In this document: positions 9,114-17,717 of the stretch, one piece after another | Layout: the number at the start of each line of letters is the position of its first letter | Numbering within the stretch: the stretch's first letter is position 1 | Source of the DNA: Streptomyces sp. NBC_00236 | Lineage (GTDB): Bacteria > Actinomycetota > Actinomycetes > Streptomycetales > Streptomycetaceae | Direction of reading: 5' to 3' | Length of the DNA: 64,000 nucleotides | NCBI RefSeq assembly: GCF_036195045.1 | Contig: NZ_CP108100.1 | Coordinates: forward strand, 2,604,001 to 2,668,000 | Position numbers and translations under genes: made by a program | Notes under the pieces: model-generated | The model's database searches: none | Told to the model about the DNA's origin: nothing | The model's input: the letters and a program-made list of their open reading frames with translations, nothing else

Positions 9114-11333
9114 CTACGAGGGCCGCGCGCCCGGGGGTGCCGTACGGGTCCTCGGAGGCTCCTGCCGGGGCCGGAGGACTTCCATCAGCCGGTGCAGCCG
9201 GGGTGAGGCGGCGAGTTCCTCCAGGGTGACCGGGCGGCCCTCGGCGTCGGCGATGGGCAGCCGCCAGTTGGGGTACTGGTCCCAGGTGCCCGGCAGGTTC
9301 TGCGGGCGGCGGTCACCGATGGTGTCGGGGAGCCAGACGCCGGCCATGCGGGCGGGGGTGCGCAGCAGGAAGCGGTGGACGGCGCGGACGGCGGCCTCCT
9401 CGTCGTCGCCGCCCTCGGGGAGCAGGCCGAGGCGGGAGAGGAGGCCGAGCCACTCCGCGGTGTCGGTGCCGTCCTCGGTGCGCTCCTCGTCCAGCGGGCG
9501 GGTGAGCAGGCCGAGGCGGTGGCGCAGCGTCACATGGTCGCCGGTCAGCCGGGCGGCGGTGGACGGCAGGTCGTGGGTGGTGGCGGTGGCCAGGCAGTCC
9601 TCGCGCCATTCCTCCGGGGCGAGCGGGCGGCCGGTGCCCGACCAGTCGCGCTCGAACCAGAGCACGGAGGTGCCGAGGACGCCGCGGCGGGCGAGCGCCT
9701 CGCGGACGCCCGGTTCCACGGTGCCGAGGTCCTCCCCTATGACGACGGTGCCGGCGCGGTGGGCCTCCAGGACGAGGACGGCGAGCATCGCCTCCGCGTC
9801 GTGGCTGACATAGGTGCCCTCGGTGGGCGGACGCCCCTCGGGCACCCACCAGAGCCGGAACAGACCCATGACGTGGTCGATGCGCAGGGCCCCGGCGTGC
9901 GCGAGGAGGCCGCGCAGGAGTCCCCTGTACGGGGCGTAGCCGGACGCGGCGAGGGCGTCGGGTCTCCAGGGCGGCAGTCCCCAGTCCTGGCCACGGGCGT
10001 TGAAGGCGTCCGGGGGCGCGCCGACGGACATGCCGCGGGCGAAGGCGTCCTGCTGGGCCCAGGTGTCGGCGCCACCGGGGTGCACGCCCACGGCGAGGTC
10101 GTGGACGATCCCGACGGCCATCCCCGCGTCCTTCGCGACGCACTGGGCGGCGGCCAACTGAGCGTCGGTCAGCCAGGCGAGCCGGCAGTGGAAGTCGACC
10201 CGGTCCAGCAGTTCGGCGCGGGCGCGGGCGGTCTCCCGGGAACGGGGGTCGCGCAGCCCGGCCGGCCAGGTGTGCCAGTCGGAGCCGTGCACCTCGGCGA
10301 GGGCGCACCACAGGGCGTGGTCCTCCAGGGCCTGCCCCTGCTCGGCGAGGAAGTCGCAGTAGGCGGCGCGGCGGCCGGGCGTGAGCGGAACGGCGACCAG
10401 GATGTCGAGGGCCTGCCGTTTGAGCTCCCAGACGGCGTCCCGGTCGATCAGGGCGCCCTTGCTCAGCACGGCCTCGCTGAGTTCGTCGGCCCGGCGGCGC
10501 AGGTCGCCGAGGGCGGCGGGGTCGGGCGCGTGCCCGTACTCCGGGACGGATTCGATGTGCAGGTGCACGGGGTCGGGGAACCGCCGCGAGGACGGGCGGT
10601 AGGGCGAGGGGTCGGTGGGGTTGCCGAGGACCGCGGCGTGCAGCGGGTTGACCTGGACGAAGCCGGCTCCGAGGCAGCGCCCGGACCAGGAGGCGAGATC
10701 GGCGAGGTCACCGAGGTCGCCCATGCCCCAGGAGCGGGCGGAGAGCAGGGAGTAGAGCTGGACGAGGAAGCCGTGGCTGCGCCCGGGCGGCTGAGGCACG
10801 CCGGCCGGGGCGACCACGAGCGTGCAGGTCTCCGTCACCGGCCCGCCGGATCCGCTCGCCCGGTCCGGCGCACCCGGCACCCGGACGGCCAGCCGGTGCA
10901 CCCCCGGCGGGGGTTCGGACCACCAGCCGGGCGGGGCCTCATGCGTGGCGGGCGCCGCGGGGTCCACCGCGGCGCCAGCCGGGCGGGATTCGGCCGGAAC
11001 CGCACCCCGGGCGGGGACGCGCATCGGGGCCGGCGGTGCCTCGGCGGGCTCCTCCGGACGGACCGTGAGCTCCGTGCCGGGCGGCAGCGCGGTCAGGGCC
11101 GGGGGCAGCGGCTCTCCGGACCAGACCACCACCGTGGCCGGGAGCAGCCGGGAGCCGGCCGCGGACTCGGCGGCGGCGAGCGCCTCCCGTACCGCTTCCG
11201 GCGTGGCGGCGTCGACGCCGAGCGCGGCGAGCACGGCGACGATCGTGCCCTCGGGGACGGGCACCGTGACATCGGCGGACGGGGAGAAGGAGGTGGCGAC
11301 GCCGTGCAGTGCGGCGAGCCGGGACAAGCCCAT
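9114..11333 (-). CDS. malQ: 4-alpha-glucanotransferase (amylomaltase, GH77)
   Basis: MalQ transfers maltooligosyl units between alpha-1,4-glucans in cytoplasmic maltodextrin and glycogen metabolism. The 739-residue protein has the GH77 catalytic motifs: RIDHVMGLFRLWWVPEG with the nucleophile aspartate, GEDLGTV with the acid/base region, and THDLPST. The extended N-terminus (about 190 residues) is usual for actinobacterial MalQ. The ATG at 11333 abuts the TGA of an upstream short frame (TGAATG), with AGGAG 5 bases upstream, so translation may be coupled. Confidence 0.93.
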   Translation of the reverse strand: MGLSRLAALHGVATSFSPSADVTVPVPEGTIVAVLAALGVDAATPEAVREALAAAESAAGSRLLPATVVVWSGEPLPPALTALPPGTELTVRPEEPAEAPPAPMRVPARGAVPAESRPAGAAVDPAAPATHEAPPGWWSEPPPGVHRLAVRVPGAPDRASGSGGPVTETCTLVVAPAGVPQPPGRSHGFLVQLYSLLSARSWGMGDLGDLADLASWSGRCLGAGFVQVNPLHAAVLGNPTDPSPYRPSSRRFPDPVHLHIESVPEYGHAPDPAALGDLRRRADELSEAVLSKGALIDRDAVWELKRQALDILVAVPLTPGRRAAYCDFLAEQGQALEDHALWCALAEVHGSDWHTWPAGLRDPRSRETARARAELLDRVDFHCRLAWLTDAQLAAAQCVAKDAGMAVGIVHDLAVGVHPGGADTWAQQDAFARGMSVGAPPDAFNARGQDWGLPPWRPDALAASGYAPYRGLLRGLLAHAGALRIDHVMGLFRLWWVPEGRPPTEGTYVSHDAEAMLAVLVLEAHRAGTVVIGEDLGTVEPGVREALARRGVLGTSVLWFERDWSGTGRPLAPEEWREDCLATATTHDLPSTAARLTGDHVTLRHRLGLLTRPLDEERTEDGTDTAEWLGLLSRLGLLPEGGDDEEAAVRAVHRFLLRTPARMAGVWLPDTIGDRRPQNLPGTWDQYPNWRLPIADAEGRPVTLEELAASPRLHRLMEVLRPRQEPPRTRTAPPGARPS

Positions 11334-11597
11334 TCAGACTCCTGGGGACTCCATGCCCCGAGCGCTGCCGGAAGAAGCCGGCTCGCTGGTCAGCGGGGCG
11401 AGGACGGCGAGCGGGGGTTCGCTGGTCAGAGGTGTGGCATCGGCGAGCGGAGGCTCGCTGGTCAGGGGTATGGCGTCGGCCAGCGGCGCCTCGCTCGTGA
11501 GCGGGCCGGGCGTGGCCGGGGACGCGCTGATGTACGGGGCGGGACCCGGTACCTGTTTGGACAGGGCGGAGAGCAGAAGCTGCGCGGCGGCGGGCAT
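11334..11597 (-). CDS. Short repeat-containing frame ahead of malQ, 87 aa
   Basis: The frame ends with TGA directly against the malQ ATG. After a hydrophobic start (MPAAAQLLLSALSKQV) it consists of a 12-residue repeat of the form PLTSEPPLADAT, encoded by about 3.5 copies of a 36-bp direct repeat (11380-11500). No family is recognised. The exact stop-start adjacency and shared strand suggest a translated leader of the malQ transcript, but composition alone could also be explained by repeat expansion in non-coding DNA. Confidence 0.4.
   Translation of the reverse strand: MPAAAQLLLSALSKQVPGPAPYISASPATPGPLTSEAPLADAIPLTSEPPLADATPLTSEPPLAVLAPLTSEPASSGSARGMESPGV
11380..11500. repeat. 36-bp direct tandem repeat, about 3.5 copies
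   Basis: Copies begin at 11380, 11416, 11452 and 11488, each opening with a GGCTCGCTGGTCAG-like stretch. The period is a multiple of three and keeps the minus-strand frame open. Confidence 0.8.
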
Positions 11598-11865
11598 GGT
11601 GGCCTCCTGGCCGTGGAGAACAGGACACAGCAGGCCTACCCAGCGGACGCGGCCGCAGACGTAGGCGTTATGACAACGAGTTCAACGTGCTCCGGGTCAC
11701 ATTCCGTTCCCCTGGGGCCGGTTCTCCGTAAAACGTCCGCTTGTTTCGGCCATTCGGCGTGGTCCTTCGCGTGTGCCGCCGAGCGTCGAGAACCCTTCGC
11801 CGCGACCACCATATCGGGCATTTACCCCACGGCGACCATGCGCATTGACACTCTCGCGCGCGGGT

Positions 11866-11890
11866 GGTGGGCTCGGAGCCCACCGGTGGG
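11866..11890 (+). promoter_or_regulatory. Overlapping palindromes in the leader of the GH84-like gene
   Basis: A 19-bp palindrome (11866-11884, centre 11875) overlaps a second perfect 12-bp palindrome (11879-11890). They share bases, so only one can form a hairpin at a time in RNA. They lie 18 bases before the ATG and may be an operator or a leader structure. The rest of 11598-11907, the divergent intergenic stretch, shows no gene or further motif I can support. Confidence 0.4.
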
Positions 11891-11907
11891 CGCGTAGGGA
11901 GACAGGC

Positions 11908-14907
11908 ATGCAGCTCAGGCGCAGGAAGCACGCGACGGCCGTCGCCGTGGCCGTGCTCGGCGGGCTGCTCTCCGCGGGGGCCCCGGCCGCCGTCGCCGCC
12001 CCCTCCCCGCCCGGCACCCACCCCGTCACCACGCCGGACCGCACCGACTACGTCGCGCCGCCCGCCGTGTGGCCGCGGCCGCAGAGCATCAAGGTGTCCG
12101 GGTCCTCGGTGCCGCTCTCCGGCGAGGTGACGCTCGTCGCCGGAGACGGGGCCGACCCGTACGCGGTCGAGGCGCTCCGCCAGGCGCTGCGCGACGCGGG
12201 CGTGCGGTCCGTCCACGAGGCGCTGCCCGGCGGCGGGCCCGTCATCCGGTTCGGCGGGGACGGCGCCGTGGACGCGCTGCGTACGCTGCGCGCGCCCGAC
12301 CGTGCCGATCTGCCGTCCGGGGGCTACCGGATCGCGGTCGGCCGGGTCGCGGGCCGGGACACCGTCGCCGTGGACGGCGTCGGCGACGACGGCCTGTTCC
12401 ACGCGGTGCAGACGCTGCGTCAGCTCGCCACGGACGGCCGGATCGCCGGTGTCACCGTCCGGGACTGGCCGGCCGGTGCCGTGCGCGGGATGACCGAGGG
12501 CTTCTACGGTCAGCCGTGGTCGCAGGAGGAACGGCTCGCCCAGCTCGGCTTCATGGGGCGCACCAAACAGAACCGCTACCTCTACGCGGCCGGCGACGAC
12601 CCGTACCGGCAGGCCCGCTGGCGCGATCCGTACCCCGCCGAGCGGCGCGCCGAGTTCCGCGAGCTGGCCGAACGGGCCGCAGCCGAGCATGTGACGCTCG
12701 GCTGGGCCGTGGCTCCGGGGCAGTCCATGTGTCTGTCGTCGGACCGCGACGTGAAGGCGCTGACGAAGAAGATCGACGCGATGTGGGCCCTGGGCGTGCG
12801 GGTCTTCCAGGTGCAGTTCCAGGACGTCAGCTACAGCGAGTGGCACTGCTCCGCCGACTCCGACACCTTCGGCAGCGGCCCGGAGGCGGCGGCCAGGGCG
12901 CAGGCCCGGGTTGTGAGCGCGGTGGCGCGGCACCTCGCGGAGCGGCACCCGGGTTCGGAGCCGCTGTCCATGATGCCGACGGAGTTCTACCAGGACGGGG
13001 CGACGGACTACCGGACCGCGCTGGCCAAGGAGCTCGACGAGCGGGTCCAGGTCGCCTGGACCGGCGTCGGGGTCGTGCCGAGGACCATCACCGGCGGCGA
13101 ACTGGCCGGTGCCCGCACCACGTTCCGCCACCCGCTGGTCACGATGGACAACTACCCGGTCAACGACTACGCCCAGGACCGGATCTTCCTGGGCCCGTAC
13201 ACCGGCCGGGACCCGGCGGTCGCCATCGGTTCGGCGGCGCTGCTGGCCAACGCCATGGAGCAGCCGTCCGCGTCCCGGATCCCGCTGTTCACCGCCGCCG
13301 ACTTCGCCTGGAACCCCAAGGGGTACCAGCCGCAGGAGTCCTGGCAGGCGGCCCTGGACGATCTCGCGGGCGGCGACACCCGCAGCCGGGACGCGCTGCG
13401 CGCCCTGGCGGGCAACAGCGCGGGGTCCGTGCTGGGCGGTGACGAATCGGCGTATCTGCAGCCGCTGCTCGCCGCGTTCTGGAAGTCCCTCACGGCGGAC
13501 GGCGCTTCGGCCCGCGACGAGGCGGCGCGCCGGCTGCGGGCCGCGTTCACGGTGATGCGCGAGACTCCACAGCGGCTTTCCGGGCTGGCCGACGGGCGCC
13601 TCGACGACGAAGTACGTCCGTGGAGCGAGCAGTTGTCCCGCTACGGCCGGGCGGGCGAACTGGCCGTCGATCTGCTCCGGGCGCAGGCGCGCGACGACGG
13701 GGCGGCCGCCTGGGAGGCCTCGCTGGCCCTGGAGCCGGCGCTCAAGGCCGTGAAGACGGGCGGCGCGACGGTCGGCAAGGGGGTGCTCGGTCCGTTCCTC
13801 GACCGGGTACGCAAGGAGTCCGCCGCCTGGACGGGTTCGGACCGTGACAACGGCACGGTGACCGAGGTTCCGGGCAGCTACACCCTGAGCTTCGACCGGG
13901 CGCGCCCGCTGGAGGCGGTCACGGCGATGACGGTGCCAGGCGACGAATCGACGGTGTCGGGCGCGACGGTCCAGGCCCATGTGCCGGGCGAGGGCTGGCG
14001 GAGCCTGGGCGGCCTGTCCGCGCGGGGCTGGACCCAGTCGCCGGGCCAGGGCGTGCGGGCGGACGCGGTCCGGATCAGCTGGCCGACCGCCACCCCGGCA
14101 CTCACCGGCGCACCGCCCCTGATCATCCCACCGCTCGCGGGCGCGGCCCCGTCCGCCGGAACGGCCCCCCGGGTGCGCTCCCTGGTGCCGTGGTTCGGCG
14201 ACGAGCCCGCCGCCCGGCTCGATCTCGCACGCGGGGAGACGGACGCCGAGATCGGCGGCAAGCCGCTGCGGGTCGAGGCCCGGCTCTCCGCGCGCCGCCC
14301 GGCCGAGGTGCGCGGCGCGCTCACCGCGAAGGCGCCCAAGGGCATCAAGGTGCGGGTGCCGAAGCAGACGACCGTCCCGCGCGGCTCCCGTACCGAGGTG
14401 CCCGTGGAGATCACCGTCCCCGCGGACACGCCCGCGGGTGAGTACGCGGTGCCGTTCTCCTTCGGCACCGAGGAGACCACCCTGACCGTCCGGGCCTTCC
14501 CCCGCACGGCGGGCCCCGATCTGCTGCGCACGGCCACCGCCTCCTCGTCCGGGGACGAGACCCCGGACTTCCCGGCGGCCGCCGCCTCGGACGGTGACCT
14601 GAAGACCCGCTGGTCCTCGCCCCCCGAGGACGGCGCCTGGTGGCAGGCCGAACTGCCGGCCCCGGCCCGGGTCGGCCAGGTGGTGCTGGACTGGCAGGAC
14701 GCGTACGCGTCCCGCTACCGCGTACAGGTCTCCGCCGACGGGCGCACCTGGCGCACGGCGGCCACCGTCCGCAACGGCGGGGGCGGGCACGAGTCCGTCC
14801 GGATGGACGCGAAGGACACCCGTTTCATCAGGGTCCAGGGCGACGGACGGGCGACCGAGTACGGCTACTCGCTCTGGTCGGTCCAGGCGTACGCCGTCGC
14901 GGAGTAG
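11908..14907 (+). CDS. Secreted GH84-like beta-N-acetylglucosaminidase with CBM32-type domain
   Basis: The 999-residue exported protein has a signal peptide (RRRK then a hydrophobic stretch, cleavage after about residue 32). A GH20b-like alpha/beta domain spans about 50-190. The glycosidase barrel begins with GMTEGFYGQPWSQEERL near 195. An immunoglobulin-like stretch follows, and the F5/8 type C (CBM32) module is at about 870-999. It probably removes N-acetylglucosamine or N-acetylhexosamine from glycans outside the cell. In the position of the GH84 catalytic Asp-Asp pair it has Gln305-Asp306 (VQFQDVSYSEWHC), which is atypical. Start ATG 11908 follows AGGGAGAC. Confidence 0.82.
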   Translation: MQLRRRKHATAVAVAVLGGLLSAGAPAAVAAPSPPGTHPVTTPDRTDYVAPPAVWPRPQSIKVSGSSVPLSGEVTLVAGDGADPYAVEALRQALRDAGVRSVHEALPGGGPVIRFGGDGAVDALRTLRAPDRADLPSGGYRIAVGRVAGRDTVAVDGVGDDGLFHAVQTLRQLATDGRIAGVTVRDWPAGAVRGMTEGFYGQPWSQEERLAQLGFMGRTKQNRYLYAAGDDPYRQARWRDPYPAERRAEFRELAERAAAEHVTLGWAVAPGQSMCLSSDRDVKALTKKIDAMWALGVRVFQVQFQDVSYSEWHCSADSDTFGSGPEAAARAQARVVSAVARHLAERHPGSEPLSMMPTEFYQDGATDYRTALAKELDERVQVAWTGVGVVPRTITGGELAGARTTFRHPLVTMDNYPVNDYAQDRIFLGPYTGRDPAVAIGSAALLANAMEQPSASRIPLFTAADFAWNPKGYQPQESWQAALDDLAGGDTRSRDALRALAGNSAGSVLGGDESAYLQPLLAAFWKSLTADGASARDEAARRLRAAFTVMRETPQRLSGLADGRLDDEVRPWSEQLSRYGRAGELAVDLLRAQARDDGAAAWEASLALEPALKAVKTGGATVGKGVLGPFLDRVRKESAAWTGSDRDNGTVTEVPGSYTLSFDRARPLEAVTAMTVPGDESTVSGATVQAHVPGEGWRSLGGLSARGWTQSPGQGVRADAVRISWPTATPALTGAPPLIIPPLAGAAPSAGTAPRVRSLVPWFGDEPAARLDLARGETDAEIGGKPLRVEARLSARRPAEVRGALTAKAPKGIKVRVPKQTTVPRGSRTEVPVEITVPADTPAGEYAVPFSFGTEETTLTVRAFPRTAGPDLLRTATASSSGDETPDFPAAAASDGDLKTRWSSPPEDGAWWQAELPAPARVGQVVLDWQDAYASRYRVQVSADGRTWRTAATVRNGGGGHESVRMDAKDTRFIRVQGDGRATEYGYSLWSVQAYAVAE

Positions 14908-14976
14908 CCGGAAGCCCGGGCCCACCACCCACTACTGCCTCCCGACCTCACGTACGCCGAAGTATTCACTCAGTAC

Positions 14977-14991
14977 ATATACCGAGTATAT
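14977..14991. promoter_or_regulatory. AT-rich dyad at the PadR gene start, candidate autoregulatory operator
   Basis: ATATAC-CGA-GTATAT forms a 6-bp inverted repeat in an unusually AT-rich patch ending 11 bases before the padR-family ATG. PadR proteins commonly repress their own operon from such promoter-overlapping dyads. No Shine-Dalgarno is seen after it, so the transcript may be leaderless or nearly so. Confidence 0.5.
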
Positions 14992-15002
14992 AGTCACGCC
15001 TC

Positions 15003-15560
15003 ATGAGCACCCGTCACATTCTTCTGGGCCTGCTTGCCGGAAGTCCCAGCCATGGCTACGACCTCAAACGGCGGTACGACGAACTCTTCCCCCAGGCCCG
15101 CCCGCTGGCTTACGGGCAGGTCTACACGACCCTGCAACGCCTGGTGCGGGACGATCTGGCCGCCGTGGAAGGCACCGACTCCGACGGCGGTCCCGAGCGC
15201 ACCCTGTACCGCTCCACGGACCAGGGAGCGGACGAACTCGCCACGTGGACCCAAGGAGTCACCCCGCCCGCTCCCTTCGTCACGAACGAGATCTTCGCCA
15301 AGGTCGTCATCTCGCTCCTGGTAGCGGGGGCCGACGGCGGCGACCGGACGGCGGAGGCGGCCACGTACCTCCAGGCCCAGCGTGCCGCCCACATGGTGCG
15401 CATGCACGAACTGACCGGCCTCAAGACCACACCGGGCGCCGACCTGAGCACCGTCCTCTCGGCCGACTACGCCTTGGCCCATCTGGACGCCGACGTGCGG
15501 TGGATGGCCACGACGGCCACCCGTCTCACCACCCTGACCACGGAGGTCGACGCAGTATGA
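15003..15560 (+). CDS. PadR-family transcriptional regulator
   Basis: The 185-residue protein carries the PadR winged helix-turn-helix in the first 80 residues (HILLGLLAGSPSHGYDLKRRYDELF, then YGQVYTTLQRLVRDDL) and a helical C-terminal dimerisation region. It is the first gene of an operon whose next gene overlaps by ATGA, so it almost certainly controls the downstream ABC exporter, as in many drug- or peptide-sensing PadR systems. The AT-rich dyad before it is the likely operator. Confidence 0.9.
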   Translation: MSTRHILLGLLAGSPSHGYDLKRRYDELFPQARPLAYGQVYTTLQRLVRDDLAAVEGTDSDGGPERTLYRSTDQGADELATWTQGVTPPAPFVTNEIFAKVVISLLVAGADGGDRTAEAATYLQAQRAAHMVRMHELTGLKTTPGADLSTVLSADYALAHLDADVRWMATTATRLTTLTTEVDAV

Positions 15561-16324
15561 GCACACAGGCCGTGAAGCCCTCCGGGGCAGCGGAACCGAT
15601 GATCAGAGCCACCGGTCTGACGAAACAGTACGGAAGGTCGCAGGCCCTGCGCGGTGCCTCGGTCACCCTCCGCGCGGGCGAGATTCTCGCCGTCACCGGG
15701 GCCAGCGGCAGCGGGAAGTCGACGTTGCTGCACTGCCTGTCGGGCATCGTCCGCCCCGACGGGGGCGAGGTGTCGTACGGCAGGGAGCGGCTGGACCGGG
15801 CGTCGGAGAACCGGCTCAGCGAGCTGCGGCGCACCGATTTCGGGGTGGTCTTCCAGTTCGGGCAGCTGATCCCCGAACTCACCGTGCACGACAACGTGAT
15901 GCTGCCGCTGCTCCTCGCGGGGACCGCCCGCGCCGCGGCGCAGGTCCGGGCGGACGAGTGGCTGGAGCGCTTCGGTGTGCGCGGACAGGCCGCGCTGCGG
16001 CCCGGGGAGCTGAGTGGCGGCCAGGGTCAGCGGGTGGCGCTGGCACGGGCGTGGGTGACGGGTCCGAAGGCCGTCTTCGCGGACGAGCCGACCGGGGCCC
16101 TGGACTCGCTCGCCGGGGAGCAGGTGATGACCGCGCTGGTGCACGCCGCCCGCGAGTCCGGCGCCGCGGTGCTGCTCATCACGCACGACGCCCAGATCGC
16201 GGCATACGCGGACCGGGAGGTGTGGCTGCGGGACGGGGCCGTCCACTCGGGCGCCACGCCCTTCGTCGTCCAGGAGGCCGCGCACGAGGCCCTCGCCCAG
16301 GAGGCCGCCCACCATGAGGGCTGA
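15557..16324 (+). CDS. ABC transporter ATP-binding protein
   Basis: The 255-residue nucleotide-binding subunit has Walker [10 protein letters not shown], a Q-loop in VVFQFGQLIPELT, signature LSGGQGQR, Walker B AVFADEPTGALD and the H-loop in LLITHD. It belongs to the LolD/MacB-type group that works with FtsX-like permeases. Its ATG overlaps the padR stop (ATGA), and its end overlaps the permease start by 11 bases, indicating tight translational coupling. It is likely part of an exporter for an antimicrobial, lipid or lipoprotein substrate; the substrate is unknown. Confidence 0.92.
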   Translation: MSTQAVKPSGAAEPMIRATGLTKQYGRSQALRGASVTLRAGEILAVTGASGSGKSTLLHCLSGIVRPDGGEVSYGRERLDRASENRLSELRRTDFGVVFQFGQLIPELTVHDNVMLPLLLAGTARAAAQVRADEWLERFGVRGQAALRPGELSGGQGQRVALARAWVTGPKAVFADEPTGALDSLAGEQVMTALVHAARESGAAVLLITHDAQIAAYADREVWLRDGAVHSGATPFVVQEAAHEALAQEAAHHEG

Positions 16325-17657
16325 CGCGCGCATCGCCTGGAACCTGGCCCGCGGATCGGACCGCCGTGAGTGGTGGCGGATCGCGCTCACCGCGGTGGGC
16401 GCCCTGCTGGCCACGGTGTTCGCGCTCGCCGCGATCACGGTCGCCGCCGTCCGGGGACAGGTGTCCATCCCGTTCGCGCACGGCCTGCTGAACCAGCCGG
16501 GCGAGCGGGCCGGCGTGGTGGTCGCCCTGCTGCTCCTGCTCGTCCCCGTGCTCGGCCTCCTCGGCCAGTGCGCCCGGATCGGTGCCGTGCACCGCGACCG
16601 GCGGATGGCCGGGCTGCGGCTCGCCGGGGCGTCACCCGCGCAGGTGCGCCGCATCAGCGCGCTGGAGTCCGCGCCGGTCTGCCTGGCGGGGTCGGCAGGC
16701 GGGCTCGGCGTCCTCGCGGTGACTCTCGCCGTGCAGGGCCATACGCCGCCCGCAACGGCCTGGGTGGCCTTCGTGGTGGTCGTCCTCGGCGTGCCGGTGG
16801 CCGGTGCGCTGGTGAGTGTGCTGGCCCTGCGCCGGGTGGTCGCGTCGCCGCTCGGCGAGGTGCGCCGGGTGCGGCCGGAGCGCGGGTCCCGCACGCTGCT
16901 GGTCCTTTTCGTCGCGGCGCTGCCGATCGCCGTCGGGGCGTACGCCCTCGTGGTGCGGGGCAGCAGTCCGGCCGCTGCGTCCTTCCCGATGCTGGTGTTC
17001 GGCCTGGTGTTCCTCACCGGCGGGGGTGCGGTCTGGGCGGCCGGTGCGTCGGCCGCCCACATCGGCCGCCGGCTGGCCGTGAGCGCGAAGAGCCCGGCGG
17101 CCATGATCGCCGCGGGCCGGCTCAGGGACGACCCGTGGGCCGCCGCGCGCACCCATGCCGCGCTGCTTCTGGTGACCGTCGTCGGGATCGGCTTCGTGGG
17201 GGTGCGAGAGGTGGTGCTCGCCGACCTGCACGGGAAGGGCGTCCACAGGGCGGCGGACCTCGCTTTCTACACCAACGGCATCGACCTCGCCGGGGCCGCG
17301 ATCCTGGTGGCCCTCGCCATCAGCCTCTTCGGCCTCGCCGTGGGCACGGCGGAGTCCCTCGCCACCCGGCGCAGGGGCCTCGCCGCCCAGACCGCGGCCG
17401 GGGTACCGCACACGGTGCTGGCCCGGGCCACGCTCCTGGAGACCGCGCTCCCGCTGGCCCCCGCGGTCCTGCTCGCGACCATCGGCGGCATGGCGGTCCA
17501 CCTCGCGTACACCGCCGTGGCCGCGCCCGGCACGGTGCCGTCCGTGCTGCCGCTGCTCGTCCCCGTGGCGGTGTACGGCGCGTGCCTGCTGGCCGCCGCG
17601 ACCTCGCTGCCGCTGCTGCGCCGCATGGCTCACCCGTCGGAGCTGCGGTTCGCCTGA
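16314..17657 (+). CDS. FtsX-like ABC transporter permease
   Basis: The 447-residue membrane protein has about eight hydrophobic segments arranged as two FtsX-like halves: IALTAVGALLATVFALAAITVAA and VVALLLLLVPVLGLLG early, a central pair around residues 190-240, and a C-terminal group ending in LLVPVAVYGACLLAAATSLPLL. The motif MAGLRLAGASPAQVRRISALE is the cytoplasmic coupling segment typical of this class. With the preceding ATPase and PadR regulator it forms a three-gene operon. No convincing terminator is seen in the 60 bp before the convergent HNH gene. Confidence 0.88.
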   Translation: MRADARIAWNLARGSDRREWWRIALTAVGALLATVFALAAITVAAVRGQVSIPFAHGLLNQPGERAGVVVALLLLLVPVLGLLGQCARIGAVHRDRRMAGLRLAGASPAQVRRISALESAPVCLAGSAGGLGVLAVTLAVQGHTPPATAWVAFVVVVLGVPVAGALVSVLALRRVVASPLGEVRRVRPERGSRTLLVLFVAALPIAVGAYALVVRGSSPAAASFPMLVFGLVFLTGGGAVWAAGASAAHIGRRLAVSAKSPAAMIAAGRLRDDPWAAARTHAALLLVTVVGIGFVGVREVVLADLHGKGVHRAADLAFYTNGIDLAGAAILVALAISLFGLAVGTAESLATRRRGLAAQTAAGVPHTVLARATLLETALPLAPAVLLATIGGMAVHLAYTAVAAPGTVPSVLPLLVPVAVYGACLLAAATSLPLLRRMAHPSELRFA

Positions 17658-17717
17658 CGCACGACACGCACGGCAGGCACGGCACACAGGAGCCCGCAGA
17701 CACGGAAGCCCGGATCG

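Noticed and set aside
9375..11897. 840-codon plus-strand frame across malQ and its leader
   Set aside because: malQ on the minus strand has all GH77 motifs; this frame is low-complexity.
11668..14928. 1086-codon minus-strand frame across the GH84-like gene
   Set aside because: The plus strand has a signal peptide, domains and a ribosome-binding site; the antisense frame has none of these.
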